DNA from: Silurus meridionalis
Taxonomy: Eukaryota; Chordata; Actinopteri; Siluriformes; Siluridae
Direction of reading: 5' to 3'
Length of the DNA stretch: 64,000 nt
Assembly: GCF_014805685.1 (NCBI RefSeq)
Contig: NC_060900.1
Span: forward strand, 7,183,450-7,247,449
A program made the translations under genes and the position numbers. This document shows positions 24,488 through 37,600 of the stretch, piece after piece; within the stretch, counting starts at the first letter, position 1; every line of letters begins with the position of its first letter. A model generated the notes under the pieces. That model did not search any database, was not told where the DNA came from, and saw only the letters and a list, made by a program, of their open reading frames with translations.

Positions 24488-25186
24488 CTCCAGAGCAGCC
24501 TGTTTTGAGCTACAGGTGCAGACTGAAATTCTATCTCCCGTCATCACTTGCCTTCATTGCAGAGCAATGCAAAAAGTTAGGACCATCCGTTTCTTTCATT
24601 TTTTTCCTCACGTCAAGCATTTCATTTTCCTAACAAAGAGCCGTAAGAGTGATACCGTTTGACTGAATGTTACTTAATGTGGTTTGCATTTTAGTTCTCA
24701 AAGAGTGATGCACCATGGGACTTTTCAAACTTAATATTGAGCTGTTGAGCTAATCAGCTTCATTTAAGCACTTGTTTTCCAGTCAGAAACTTAATGGCTA
24801 AGGGAAAAAAATACGCACCATATGCACGCCTTTTGTTTTATGTAAGATGTGTATTAAGGGTTTGACTCCTTCTTAACAAGCTGTTTTAAAGGACCTCATC
24901 GTGAATTCTTATGCAAAACAGTTGCTCTGTCTGTGGGCCAGGGTTCCTGGGTGAATTTTTTTTTTTTTTTTTATATTTGCTTTCAATATTCCTACATTTA
25001 TATAAAGAAGGCCGTTATAAACTGGCACTTTTACTTCGAGGATTCGTTTCCTAGATGTGTATTAAGCCTATCACTGCATTAAATTGCAATGTAAGTGGTA
25101 ATCCCTTAATGAATTTTTTTTTTACATTAAAGTCGAAGTTTGGGCTTAAGCTAGGTCATTCATATACCTGGTTTATACCTGGAGCT

Positions 25187-25278
<92 letters not shown>

Positions 25279-25330
25279 AGCTCTGAATCTATAATTGCTA
25301 TGACCTTGAAAAACAAAACAATAAAACACC
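24488..25330 (+). other. nr2c2: NR2C2 3' untranslated region (putative)
   Basis: Follows the TGA without a gene. A canonical AATAAA at 25320-25325, past a long TA run, is the first good poly(A) signal. The true end could be further downstream. Confidence 0.5.
25193..25270. repeat. (TA)n microsatellite
   Basis: About 37 TA units after a short CACACA run, in the putative NR2C2 3' UTR. Confidence 0.95.
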
Positions 25331-26410
25331 TCTGCTGTTCAGACAATCAGCATATAAATGGATGAAGATGCATTCATCCTAGACATCAGTTTTCATCAGT
25401 TACTGCTATATTTCTCCTGTCCTTCTGCCTGTTCAGTTGTTTCTATATGAATGATTCCTCATTATATATTATATATATATCAGTTTCATTCGTTTTCATT
25501 ATAGTCCATGCAATTTTTATATTAAGTTCACTTTTTAGAATTCTGACTGGTGACTGCTGTTAACAACATAACAAGCTCCATTGTACCAGCAGGTAAGAAG
25601 GTTTCACACAGTTTAGTATACCATTATGTTTTTAATTTATTGGTTATGAACAAGCCGTTTGTGGCCCAGCAAGTTTTTCTGCCATATGAAAATCATGACA
25701 ACTGTCTTCTGTGAAAAGTACTCAAAGTACAAAAAAAATCATGCACTTATGAATATTATATGAAAGTGAAAAATACATCTATTGACCCCTTTTCAGGGTG
25801 AACTTTAAACAGAACGAGATGAATTTAATACATACCAGAAATGTATATGTACTGTATAAACGCCTACCTAAATATTTGGGTTGAAAAACCCTCTCCAGAC
25901 TGTTTTTAAATTGCCGTTGTGATATCATGTTCAACTAGATTTATACTACATGTAATTTCATTAAAAATGAACGCATGTCTATTTGAAGACGTTTATTTTT
26001 TTTTATTTTCTCTGGCAACGAGAATTCTTTTTGTTTTTGTATATAATGCATGGAATAGTACCAAGATGGCGTGTATATATATATATGTTGTGGTTTTAGA
26101 AATACATATTTATCTGCCAGAGACTAAAAACAAGCAAGTAATATTCTTTTTTGTTTGTTTGTTTGTTTGGTTTTTTTTAAACACATTTATATACATTTCA
26201 AAGAAACGAATGACCTCAGTGTCCTGTCACAAAAAAAAAAAAAAAAAACTTTTTCAAAAAATATACAGGTCTAAACTCTTTGGACTGGTTCTTTTTAATT
26301 AGAAAATAACTAAAGTTGAATAACTAATGGGTGTCAAATCATTTGTGAAGATTTGCAGCGTTTTTATATGTTATATGTTTTCTTCAAAAACGCAGTAATT
26401 TTATATAGTT
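25331..26410. other. AT-rich intergenic, no gene seen
   Basis: AT-rich, with T-runs and TATATA stretches. The 127-codon frame at 25919-26302 is compositionally biased (Phe/Ile/Lys) and shows no domain. Confidence 0.5.
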
Positions 26411-26414
26411 CCTG

Positions 26415-27110
26415 TCAAAAAACTAGGTGTTTGGACACACCTAATCTTTTATCATTTTTAAGAGACGCATGCATGTTCTATTTGTTCATATGCAACAAAT
26501 AGGTAGTTAATGGTATAAAGATTTTAATTTAAACTAATAAATATATAAATGCACTATATTACATTTTATTTTCATTAAAAAAAATCCTCCCTTAGCTTCA
26601 ATAACAGCTTTACATGCTCTTGGCATCGGGACAGTTAGTTTCTCCAAACATTTAGCTGAAATATTTTGCTGTGCCTCAGATTGAAGATTGAATAAATTGA
26701 AGATTTATTTCACTTCTTGTTCCAGTTTATCTCAGAGTGGTTCAGTATGATTTACGCCAGGTGACTGGTGACTGGCCAGGTCATTCCATGATGCATAACA
26801 CTCCAGCAGACTGTTTGCCCTCTACAGCATTTGGACGTACATTTGGCTCATTGTCCTATTAAATGGTGAAGTTGGTTTAAATTCGCCGCAGTCCAAATGG
26901 TATTACATGCTGTTGAAGTATATAATCGTAGCCAGAACACGTGTTCAACTTTCTCTGCTCCAAAACAACCCCAAACCATTAAGCTTCCACCTTCATTTTT
27001 CACTGGGTGTGAGGCAGTCTGGAAACATCTTATCTTTTCCATCTCTTCTCTTTAGTTCTTATATTAAAGCCAAAAATCTCAAGTTTGTACTCAGTCCTTA
27101 GAACTTATTT
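26415..27110 (-). mobile_element. Tc1-like transposon remnant
   Basis: The left terminus has CAAAAAACTAGGTGTTTGGA (CACACCTAAT), resembling fish Tc1 ends. The minus-strand frame 26848-27042 reads PVKNEGGSLMVWGCFGAEKV, the Tc1 signature normally K-H-GGGS-MVWGCF. It is related to the copy at 11575-12010. Confidence 0.85.
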
Positions 27111-28615
27111 CCAGTCATTCACTGTCCTCTTATTGCGTGTTTATGGTTGTTGTTTTTTTTACGTGTTTCCAAAATTCGACAGACCCAGTATTCATGCCAT
27201 CAACCAAAGAATGCTGTTGTGCAATACTTGATTTGAGGCAGCTCTAAGTAAGTGATAAGTGATCAATCTGGTATGTTTAAAGCTACAGTGTGTTTTATAC
27301 TCCCTAGTCCCGGATATTTCCTTCCCATGATGCACACCCTCCTGCTTTCTTTTAACAGCATTGGGAAAGCACTTGGGTGTGCGAGGCAATTCTGGTCAAG
27401 AGTCTCTAAGATGATTTGAATAATAACGCAAGGAAACTAAAATTTGTTAATGTTTTTTTTGCATTCTAAACTGTTTTATTCCTCTTAAACCATAGCAGTT
27501 TGCCAATAAATACATATTTATTCATTATAATAAAAAATATACATAAAAAAAGGACATGAACTCAAAGCACATTTGTATTTGTGTTATAGCTATCACACAA
27601 ATATTTAAATGAATTAATTTAATTAATAATTCATAAAGTGATGAATGTAAAGTGCTGAAGTACATGATCATTGACACTTAGGTAAAGCAGTACACGAGTT
27701 TTTTGTTAAATAGTGCTTTTTTAAATATTTGTGTACATGGGGGCCGAAGGTATCTGCCGTAAGCCCTTCATCGTCAACACTGCAGGTGCCCTGTATCTTA
27801 CAATTCATGTTGCTTGAAGCTGTTGCTTTAACTAATCAGATTGTGAGCTGGAGTCACTATGGCCATCTAGCAGGCATCCAAAAGCATTGGCAATTTACAC
27901 ATCCTTTGATTGGATGTTTAGAAAGTGCACTAGTCAGTGCTCTCAAAATCGCATGTGTAGCAAACTGCACATACTCAAATATATTTGTGTGGATTTAATA
28001 GTTTAATACTACAATAGCTGACGGAGGAGAAGAAATTGATTTGGTCACAGAAACACAAGGACTTCTACAAGGTGGGCTTTTTAAGAAAAGATGGACAAGC
28101 TCAGTTATTGAACTAACCATCTTTAACCATTTTTAATTTTGCATTTTCTTTTCTGTAGAATTTGCACAAAAACCAACATTTGCCTTAATTTTAAATCCCC
28201 AGGAAAACCACAATGCACTAATAAAAGAAAACCCACAGAAAAATGTAATTTTGTGATCATATTTTTATGTTTCTGCTATGATCAATGTGGTGTGAAAGGA
28301 GACTTGTTGAATTGTGTTAATTGGGTTTCTTACTTTAGAAATGGCATTCATTATTACTGTATGAGATTCCTGTCTGTGACACAGCGCTGTTATACTGCGT
28401 TTCTGTATAACATTGGTGGTTTCTGAATGATGGTATTAAATGATGGGTTGATTTCAGGCAGGACACCACTGTGAAATGACTGCTTGCTACTGTCAATATT
28501 GATATCGACCAAAACGGTTTTCGAAGTAAGTTTTTGAGTTGAACATGCTCCGAGCTTGCATGACCAGTGTTCCTGTCCTTTCCTTCTTTTCACATCGCCT
28601 GATTCATCCCATCAT
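27111..28615. other. Intergenic, nothing recognised
   Basis: No gene or named repeat. Frames at 27729-27998 and 28139-28426 lack recognisable domains. Confidence 0.4.
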
Positions 28616-28619
28616 CCAA

Positions 28620-28980
28620 CCTCTGGAGTTCTCTTCAACTGAAGACCACCCTGTGCAGCTGATGATGGTTCCAAATGGTTCCACAAGACATCCATGAAGT
28701 TAGTGAGCATTTCAAAAACTATAAGGATGAATTTGGCTTGCAATTGATAAAAACAGTCAGCTATAATGGTTTAGGTCTGCAATTTTCATGAACGGTTTTT
28801 AATTTAAGGACCCATCACTGAACCGTAAAGCTCAACAAGTATGGAATTATAATGAAGGGACATTTGGCGTGACCTACATAAGGATGGGTGACTGTTTGAG
28901 TCTGGTTCTTCTCAAGGTTTCTTCAGGGAGTTTCTTTCTACTGTCACTACTGGCTTGCTCATTAGGGATAAACTTATAGG
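28620..28980 (+). mobile_element. L2-like LINE 3' UTR fragment
   Basis: GAGTCTGGTTCTTCTCAAGG...CTGGCTTGCTCATTAGGGAT...AAACTTATAG parallels 4430-4480 (CTGGCTTGATCATTAGAAAT...AAACTTATAG). Confidence 0.6.
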
Positions 28981-28984
28981 TAAG

Positions 28985-29410
28985 ATTCAGCGATTCACAT
29001 CAGTGCATCGGCATAAATCGATGACGATGTGATGCATTGATTTATAAAAAAAAAAGAAAGGAAAAAAAGGTGTTTGTTGGATACGTAAGTTGGCATTTGT
29101 ATCACGATGCATCGTCTTTAACATATCTGCATCGTTAAAAAAAAGATATATTTATTTATAATTATTAGTAGATGCGAACTTTAGAAAGTGACCAAAAATT
29201 TGTGACCGATTTTTTTTTTTATATGTAGATTGATTTCTCCTCGCTAAACTGTCTCAAGCTCATTCTTTAAGCAAAATATGACGTATCAAAACAATATCGA
29301 CACTGAGGCATGTCCTGGGAGTCACATAGATTATAGATTAACATGGCAGAGGTAGAGCTGCATCTTTCTGGAGCCAGAACAGGAAAAGACATCTGGTTTT
29401 ATTTAATCTT

Positions 29411-29493
<83 letters not shown>

Positions 29494-29760
29494 GGGCAGT
29501 GTGTTAGAAGTCAGAAGGCACTTAAGTACATTTATGATTTGCTGTCTGTCTGAACCAAAGAAATAAAAGTGAACTATCTGTACCACATAGAATTGCATAG
29601 CATTATATTTTCCCACTGCATTGTATTGCATTGATTCCGCATTGTGTTGAAATCGAAATCCGATCACACTGCACTGTAATAGGGGTGAATCGTATCGCAT
29701 CGGTAGCTGATTCAAATGTATCTTTAATGTATCGTACCGTTGGCTGTGCACATCTCTAAT
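28985..29760. repeat. Probable non-autonomous DNA element
   Basis: Flanks contain repeated GATGCATCG/CGATGTGATGC-like words at 29000-29130, and CGTATCGCATCGG...GTATCGTACC at 29690-29740, in inverted arrangement, bracketing a (GT)n run. Family and exact ends not resolved. Confidence 0.35.
29414..29490. repeat. (GT)n microsatellite
   Basis: About 38 GT units upstream of MRPS25. Confidence 0.95.
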
Positions 29761-29786
29761 CCCTGGTATAGGAAGTCTTCTCCAAA

Positions 29787-29800
29787 CCTCTAGGTGGCAG
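29787..29800 (+). promoter_or_regulatory. CTCF-like motif near MRPS25 start
   Basis: CCTCTAGGTGGCAG fits the CTCF core (CC-x-S-x-AGRKGGC) and lies about 110 nt upstream of the MRPS25 ATG. Sequence match only. Confidence 0.35.
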
Positions 29801-29911
29801 TGAAGAGTTTTTTCTTCCTACAGTAAATACGGAGCAGGGCGAGAAGAACATGAGCTGGTGCTGAGAATAATATCTTTTTACATCAGTGTGTCAGTTTAAC
29901 TATATTTAACC

Positions 29912-31851
29912 ATGCCGATGAAAGGAAGTTTCCCCATACGGAGGACATTAGAATATCTACAGAAAGGAGAGGTGGTGTTCAAAAACACGGTGAAAATCAT
30001 GACCGTGAATTACAACACGTGTGGAGAATTGAGTGAAGGCGCAAGGTCAGTCACTTAGCCTGCTAGCCTGCTAGCTGAGTTTCTCTCAGTGATGGGGGAG
30101 ATACATTCATTTTTAAAAACACCTCTGTTAAAATGATACGGATACAAATCCATTACTGGTTAAAGTGTGATAAATATTTGGCGTGATATAATAATATAAG
30201 TTAATTTTCTTCTGGATTGCAATAGAAATATTTCTATAAACTTTTTCCTGGAAAGGAAAGGCAGAAACAGGTGTTGCATTATACCAAACATTATATAAAA
30301 ATGAAAGTGATTCCTTTCATGTATGATTTGTTATTAATGATCAATAAATAAAAACGACTGAAATCTGTTTAACTGATGCAGATTTATTTTTTAGGTCAGT
30401 GAAAATTATAAATGCAACGAGATATATATATATATATATCTATATATCTCTATATATATTAGTATAGCATGCCAAATGTAAGGTCACCATTGGCCAGCTT
30501 TGGCCCCTTGTTTGGGCATCTCTGATCTGTATAAAAAAGATATTCAGGTGGCTAGTTTAAATTGATGCTAAAAGATACTCAGGTGAGATTACAGACTATG
30601 TCTATTTTCATGAAGCTTATTTTAAACAGAATTCGTTAACGATGATGTGTGTGTGTGTGTGTGTGTGTGTGTGTCGTTTGCAGAAAATTTGTGTTCTTCT
30701 CCGTGCCACAAATCCAGTACAAAAATCCTTGGGTGCAAATAATGATGTTCAAAAATATGACCCCTTCACCTTTTCTCCGATTTTACCTGGGTAAGGACAT
30801 TTTGCCCAGTGGTCATGCTAATTATCGCTTAAGACTAGTCCTGTGTCTCCTGTCTTAAGATTTTTGTTTTGTTTGTGTTTGGGTAGAAGATGGAGAGCAG
30901 GTATTGGTGGATGTAGAAGGAAAAGACTATAAAGAAATAACCCAGCATGCCAAGAAGATCCTGGGCAAATCAGAGTAAGTGTTTATCTCTCTCTGCTGAA
31001 ACAAGACAATTAAAATAATCTATTTTTTATTAGCCCATTTTTATTTCGAATGTATTGAAGATATTTAGAACATTTATTAGGTTATGCAAAGGTTTATAGG
31101 ACTGTGGTGAGACCTGCGATGTTGTATGGTTTAGAGACAGTGGCATTGAATAAAAGACAGGAGGTGGAGCTGGAGGTAGCAGAGCTGAAGATGTTGAGGT
31201 TTTTGTTGGGAGTGACGACGATGGACAGGATTAGAAATGAGTTTATTAGAGGGACAGCGCATGTAGGACGTTTTGGAGACGAGGTGAGGGAGGAGAGATT
31301 GAGATGGTTTGGACATGTGCAGAGAAGATTCCTCTTGAAAAAAGGGAAAAAGCTCAAATAAAACTTATTTCTGTAATTCATGTCACGTTAAAAGCGGCAA
31401 AAAACAAAACTATTATGTAATGATGCGTATTGAAAATACATTGCGTTTAAGCATTGGATTTTGTACTTTTTAATGAATAAATCCTTGCGTCAGATCTTAA
31501 GTGGATTTTACTCCCTGTAGCATTGATTTTCACTTTCATCAGTGCGTTACAGACGTGCAATACTGAAATGCATCAGGTTACAGCTTAAAAGCATTCTACT
31601 GTAAAAACATTTTATAAATGCCTAAGACTAACACACAACTCCATCTTTTTCCTCACAGTAAAGTTTTGCAAGCAGAGGCATTAGCCAAGATGGAGTCCTC
31701 AAACCCTGCAAACTTCGGGCCCAAAAAATACTTCTTGCGTGAGTGTATAAGTGAAGTGGAAGGTCAGGTTCCTCACCCAGGACTCGTGCCCTTGCCAAAA
31801 GAGATGACTGGCAAATACAGAACCAAAATGGCAGCAAGCTCTGAGGACTAA
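29912..31851 (+). CDS. mrps25: Mitochondrial small ribosomal subunit protein mS25
   Basis: Component of the mitochondrial 28S ribosomal subunit, encoded in the nucleus. Four coding exons join in frame: 29912-30045, 30684-30790, 30887-30974, 31659-31851, giving 173 aa, the same length as human MRPS25. Seen: N-terminal [20 protein letters not shown]; the thioredoxin-like domain with [20 protein letters not shown]; the highly conserved [37 protein letters not shown]; and the C-terminal [20 protein letters not shown] and [13 protein letters not shown]. All splice sites are GT-AG. Intron 3 carries a LINE fragment. The gene is convergent with rbsn and follows nr2c2 in the same direction, as in human. 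Confidence 0.97.
30645..30674. repeat. (GT)n next to MRPS25 exon 2 acceptor
   Basis: About 15 GT units end 9 nt before the exon at 30684 (CGTTTGCAG between). Confidence 0.95.
31085..31325 (+). mobile_element. Non-LTR retrotransposon C-terminal fragment
   Basis: The plus frame 31104-31361 reads [20 protein letters not shown], then [20 protein letters not shown] and [10 protein letters not shown]. This is the recurrent C-terminal region of LINE reverse transcriptases. It is 5'- and 3'-truncated and in MRPS25 intron 3. Confidence 0.85.
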
Positions 31852-33383
31852 CTCAAGCCACAGGAAAAGTTGAGGATTTTATCATCTTTCCATCCACACA
31901 CAGATCTTCTGCCTAAACGGACTGCATCAGTATGTGTGTCAATTCTTTTGCTGTACTGTGGAATTAACAGTTAAGAGCTGTAGTGTATATTTCAATTGTA
32001 AATTCTTGGATTACTACTTGGTCTTCACGAAGACTTGGTGATGAATGAATGACACCACAGTAAAGATTCGTTTTGACCTTAGCATTCTTATTTAATCAGT
32101 TTTATTAGTGCAGTGAATTTGCACTTGGGGGAGGAAAATTAACAGGTTTCATTATTCAAATGCTACCAGACTTTCTACTGGTCTACACGTTATTGACACC
32201 AAATTATTAGAGAAATATCACTCAAAAAATAGGTTCTGCATTTGGCTCTGTGCAGATGTTTGAGTTTTTAATTAACTTGATAAATAAATCGGTGATCTAT
32301 TGTTAAGGAAACTTTTTATATTGTGATTCCCATGTAAAGTGTACAGGAAGGAGGTGTCAGTGCAGAACCGGTGTAGTGTTAGACAACATATTCCATTTTA
32401 AACAAATATCAACATCATGGGGGAGGAGACTGGAGAAGGTGCTGCATACCATTATCAAAAATGCTGATACAAAGCTATTAAAAGACTCAACAACATTAAA
32501 GTTTCCTTTGCCAGGAAGTTGATCAGAAGGTTGGCGTTTCAGCTGACGAGCTTCAACTTTTAAATGTGAAAATGGCTTTTCAGAATAAAACCAAAATCTG
32601 TTCATTTTCAGCAGAGTGATTTAGGTCTTAATACAAGTCTGAAACCAGTAGAGCGCATTTTCACGACTGCCAGGACGCACCAGAAACGAAGGCGATCTTT
32701 GCATTAGGCTGACATTTTTTACGGATAAAAGCAGACGTAGATCTCGGAAAAAAAAAAAAACATTCAGCAAATTTGTAATATTACAAATCTTAGAAAACGA
32801 GTATTATTCATTTCCTTGTCAATAATCAGGGAAACGTCTCATATTTCCAGTTCATCATCAGGTATGCTCTTTGCAACAAAGATGGGAAAAAATAATCACC
32901 ATTAGCTTCTTAGAAGAAAGAGAAATTTCATAACCACAAAAGAACAAATGTAGTTATTGATCATGTTTTCTTGTAGTGAGATCCTTTCCAGTAACAGTGA
33001 AACACACTCTCTTCTTATCATGAGCTGCCGATGGGATTTTTTTTCTTCTTGTGTATCAACTCACGCAAGCGAGCCTTCATTTGATCGATCGTGATTTCTC
33101 AATTGGATAAATCAGCAAATTTATAGGGAGGATTAATCGTGAAAGTATTCTGGCAATGTTGCACCACCTCTTTGCCAAAGCCACATTTCTGCCATGCTGA
33201 TAATAGTGTTATGATGAGAAAACAGGCAATTCATAGAGTAGGTAAAATATGACCTATAATAATATGTACTATGAAGAAAACTTGGCTGCCTTTATTTTTC
33301 TTTGTGCGTTCTCTATAATGTTTGAATAGTGATGTGCTGGTTTGGCGTACGTGCGCAAGCAGTTGCATCCGTTACCAAACAAC
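31852..33383 (+). other. MRPS25 3' UTR and intergenic
   Basis: A candidate poly(A) signal AATAAA lies at 32283-32288; another is at about 32585. No further gene or clear repeat. Confidence 0.5.
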
Positions 33384-34198
33384 GGGCCTCATTTATCAAT
33401 CGATTTATCAAGAACTGCGATTACGAAACTGATTAAAAGATTTTAAAGCCTATAAACGCGTGTGCATGCTTTCGTATGAAGAGTCTGATTATTGCAAGGT
33501 AAAGCAGTGCATAAATATAATTCCTTCCTGGGATTGAATATGATTGATATTAAAAATCAATTGATGTTATAATTATTCCTTTGATAATGGATTATAGACC
33601 TATTTAATGATTCCAAATGAATTCAAAACAAGTGCATAAATTTAAATCTATATATTCAATTCTCAAAAAAAAAAGAGGAGAAGGAGGATTTTATGTTTAC
33701 AACGTCTAGTCGAATACTCAAGCATGATCAGAAGTGCACAGTGTATCTCATGCGTGTTCTGGAGCCCTGCCCGAGTAGTACAGCAGCCAAATAAAATTTT
33801 CAAATCTCTCCTATTTACAGAAATGCATTCTTTATATCCGTATGGTTAATGTTTGTACACAACAGATTTATTGCTACGCAAATACGCAAAAACTACATAA
33901 AGCTTCCTTGTGTTGTTGTAAGCTTTGGAACAAAGACTTGTCTTACTGTGTGCACTGCAGTGGCTGAGCTGCATTACTGGTAGATTTCACACACTCTGCT
34001 CTTTAAAAGGCCTATGAGCTTTGCCTTGAGTTTTGGGGTGTCACTAAGTACGCATCTGTGCTTTCAGGTGCAAATCAGTATAAAAGAAACTAGCATTACC
34101 AAAGAGTTGTAAATCTGGTAGGTATTTTTTAGATCAGCTTCAGCTCGTGAAACATTTACACACACGCACTTCAATTTCAAGATTGATAAATGAGGCCC
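33384..34198. mobile_element. MITE-like element with perfect 18-bp terminal inverted repeats
   Basis: The left end GGGCCTCATTTATCAATC (33384-33401) is exactly the reverse complement of the right end (34181-34198). Length 815 bp with no transposase frame, so non-autonomous. I see no clean target-site duplication; the flanks read AAC and AAT. A PIF/Harbinger-like origin is a guess. Confidence 0.75.
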
Positions 34199-34221
34199 AA
34201 TAAATCTTAGACCAAAAATTT

Positions 34222-34441
34222 GTGCTATATGGACAAAAGTGTTGGGACCCGATTTTTCTAGCCATATGAGCTTCTTCTCCAAACTGTTACCACAAAGTTG
34301 GATTCCACTACTAAATCTTGTGGAATCTTCAGAGATGATTTGGAGGTTATTTTAACAGCAAATGAACACTAAGCATGGAATAGGATGTTAAAGTACATAA
34401 AATCTTATGGTCAGGTGTCCACAAACTTTTGCTCATATAGT
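34222..34441. mobile_element. Short Tc1-derived MITE
   Basis: Left CTATATGGACAAAAGTGTTG and right (reverse complement) CTATATGAGCAAAAGTTTGT are imperfect inverted ends of the well-known fish 'ATATGGCCAAAAGT' type. About 220 bp; starts 23 nt after the previous MITE. Confidence 0.75.
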
Positions 34442-34688
34442 TTTTCTTTCTGATGTAATATATAACCAAGGTAATGAGTTTAGTGTGTTTGTGTATGAAT
34501 ATCTGTAGGAGCTCTATGTATAAATGTAGGTCTTTGTTTTATGCAGCTTTCTTCAGTTTTAGGCTGTAAGAGGTGCATGCCAAAGGTGAAACATACACAA
34601 CAAAACATAAAATGTATTTTTACTTCCAGCCTCCTGATCCCAAACGATGGAAAAAAGAACTTGTAAAAGCGACACAAATCGACAACGG

Positions 34689-37600
34689 TCAGGGCGCTTT
34701 TCTCTTCTGCTCCTGCAAAGTGCACTGTAGCTCCTTAAGGTTTTGGGAGAGCAGCTCCACTTCATCTGTGCGTCCGCTGCGCTTGGCATCGAACATGTAT
34801 GCACGGATGTTATCGATCTGTTGAAGCAACAGCTCTTCCTCAATAATGTCGTCCAGTGCTGGCCCGTCATCATCATCGTCATCTTCGAATGGGTTGGTTG
34901 ATGCGGACGGCATCTTGTCTGAGATCTCTTTGAAGGGGTTACCTTTTCCATCATCCTCAGCATCGTCTGCAAATGGGTTTTGAGGTTTCTTCTCAGCCTG
35001 TACTTCCTGCTCCTCATCCTCACTGTCCTCAAAAGGGTTGTATTCTTTGGGTTTTCCAACAGCGTTCTGCTGCTGCTCCCCATGGATCTCTTCACTGAAA
35101 GGGTTTGTGGTGTCTTCCTCAACTGGAGTGGCATCGTCTTCTTCAAATGGATTTAGTGAAGTCTCACCACCAGGGGGGGCTGTAGTGCATTCATCTCGCT
35201 GTAAAGGTGGTGAATTGCCAGGCAAAGGTGGAAAGGAGTTCATTGACAAAGTATTAGATTGTGGACTTGTTTCCGAATACCACCCGCTCTCACTCTTTTC
35301 CACCCAGTGTTCATCGACGTTCTTTGACTCCCCTGAATTTGAGAAGTCCATTCTGCTCATATGGCTCTCCAGCTCCCTCTGCTGAAGATGAAGGATCTGG
35401 CTTCTTTGTAGGTCCTCCTCCTGGGCTTGACGTTGTGAGATCTCAATGGCTCGGCTTAACTGCTGAGTATTAAACTCCTCATACAGCTGTCGCAGGTTCT
35501 CCTCCAGCATGGCCGCCTCATCGGTGCAGTTTGCTGCTCGAGCCTGCTGAAGGAACGACTCGATGTTGTTAATCTGCTGCAGCAGTGGGTCGTCCGCTTC
35601 ATTGGCCGAGCGAGATGTCGAAGAAGGCAACCAGCCGCCACCTTTAGTAATCCGAGGGCCTGGTGCGGGCCGAGGGGTGTCTCCGTCGGCACTGTTGGTC
35701 ACACGATTTTTCTCATTTTCAAGTCGACGCTTTTGTGCTTCCAGGGACGCCTGAAATAGTGAAAACAACGGAAATCAGTTTAATTTATATAAACCATCAG
35801 AAAAGAAGCATCAGACCTTTAATGCAGTTTATATGAATGCACCAACTAAAACACAAAAATCTCATTTTATTTCATAATAAAAACATGAAATGAGCCATTA
35901 ACATTTATAGATGTTTGTTTTAATGTTAAACTCTGTCAGCAAGCCCCGCCCCTCTCTTCTACTCTAGAAATGCCTTGGCTTGTGCTTGCAAATGTTTTTT
36001 AAAAAATTTACTGATGCAGCACCCTAGCTTTGTGTCAAGGTAAATGGAGAAGGTATTGAGTTCAGTGAAACATGGCCAAAAGTGATAGTTTGACCCAGGC
36101 CAAAAAAAAAAAAAAGTATTAAACATCTATACAGTGAATTGTTAATTACAATGAAAATTTGTTTTGTTTTCCTTCACCAGTGAGCTCTCAAGCCACATTC
36201 AAACTTTCAGAAGTTTCATTTGACTTTATCTAATTAGCCAATAAATAACGGCATGCAATAAATGCATCGAGCAAATGCGATGACTTGATTTTTAGTAGCC
36301 TGATGACAAGTTGTCATGGGCCTTTAGGGGTCGCAAATGAGCAGAAAGTGGACCTCATAGTGTAAAAACCTTGAATAGGTCTGATTAGATAGAAGTGTTT
36401 ATGACATGCATTACTATAAAAATCTAAGCATGCCAGTGCTGATAAAGTGCACACAACAATTCATGTCTATTTAAAAAATTGCCTCTTTTTTTTTTATTTA
36501 TTTATTTTTTTGGGAAAAGCACAGATTGGATTTATCCTCACATGTCTCTGTAGCTGAAGCTTCTTTTCTTGTTCCAGTTTTCGTTTTTCTTTCAGCTCCT
36601 CGTATTTTTCTTTTGTAGGGAGGGACATCAGGCCCAACAACTTCTCCTGTACAAACAAGGCAAAGGATATATGTTAATATACTATATGGCCAAAAGTATA
36701 TGGGCACCTGACCATTACACTGACAGAAGCACACCATTGTATAGAATTATATAGGTGTTGTATTTACTGATACAAAAAATGCTGCAGCATGACAATGCCT
36801 ATGTCTACAATGCAAACACCATAAGCCATAGTTTGTCAATAGTGGAAGTGGAAGAACCCAAATGGTCTGCACAGAGCTCTGTCCACAACCACAAGGAACA
36901 CCTTAGGGATGAACTGTAACCCCATCTGACAGATTGATCAGACAGTAATAGTCTTGTGATTGATTAAGCACAAATCCCAACAAAATAGAGGAAATCCTTT
37001 TGCCAGAATGGTGAAATATATGCAGTAATCTATAATGGGAGGTTTCACACACTTTTGGCTTCATAGTGTATATATTTCCAAATGAAGCTATATTAAGGAT
37101 AAATTATGCAGTCTGTGTGTCTCAGCATTACCTGCACAAACAGAGTCGCTGAGTAGCGCACCATCTTCTGCAGCTGGACAGCTCTTGGGTGAGGGGGCAC
37201 CTCATTTTTTAGTCCAAGTGTTAGAATCTTTTTACTACAAGAGAGAAGTAGAGAAACAAAAGTGAAATGACTTAGAACTTCACTAATTATATGGAGACGT
37301 AAATAAAACCAAAATTAGTCTCAGTACACAAAATCTGTAGCCTACCTCAGAGCATCGATGTGTTCATAGTATTTCTGCACCTCCAAACGAAGGCCAGCAG
37401 CAGTTTCTAGGTTATAGGTAGTCTCGCCAGCACTGTAAAGAACAGATTTGCTATTTATGTTATAAATGTCAATGAGATACATCATGCTGAGCAACAATAA
37501 TGAACTATCGCAAACAAATGAAGACAAATTTCTATTCCATGAAAAGCGAATTAGACTCAAATCAATCAGTGATCCATTTATGGGTGTGTGATATTGAAGA

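Noticed and set aside
25919..26302. 127-codon Phe/Lys-rich frame
   Set aside because: AT-rich low-complexity sequence with poly-Lys from an A-run; no domain.
27192..28426. Possible small genes between NR2C2 and MRPS25
   Set aside because: Frames are short and without signatures; one lies beside a Tc1 relic and may be part of it.
34559..35385. Large frames of 195 and 115 codons overlapping RBSN
   Set aside because: Shadow frames of the RBSN last exon; no domain and no separate splice or start context.
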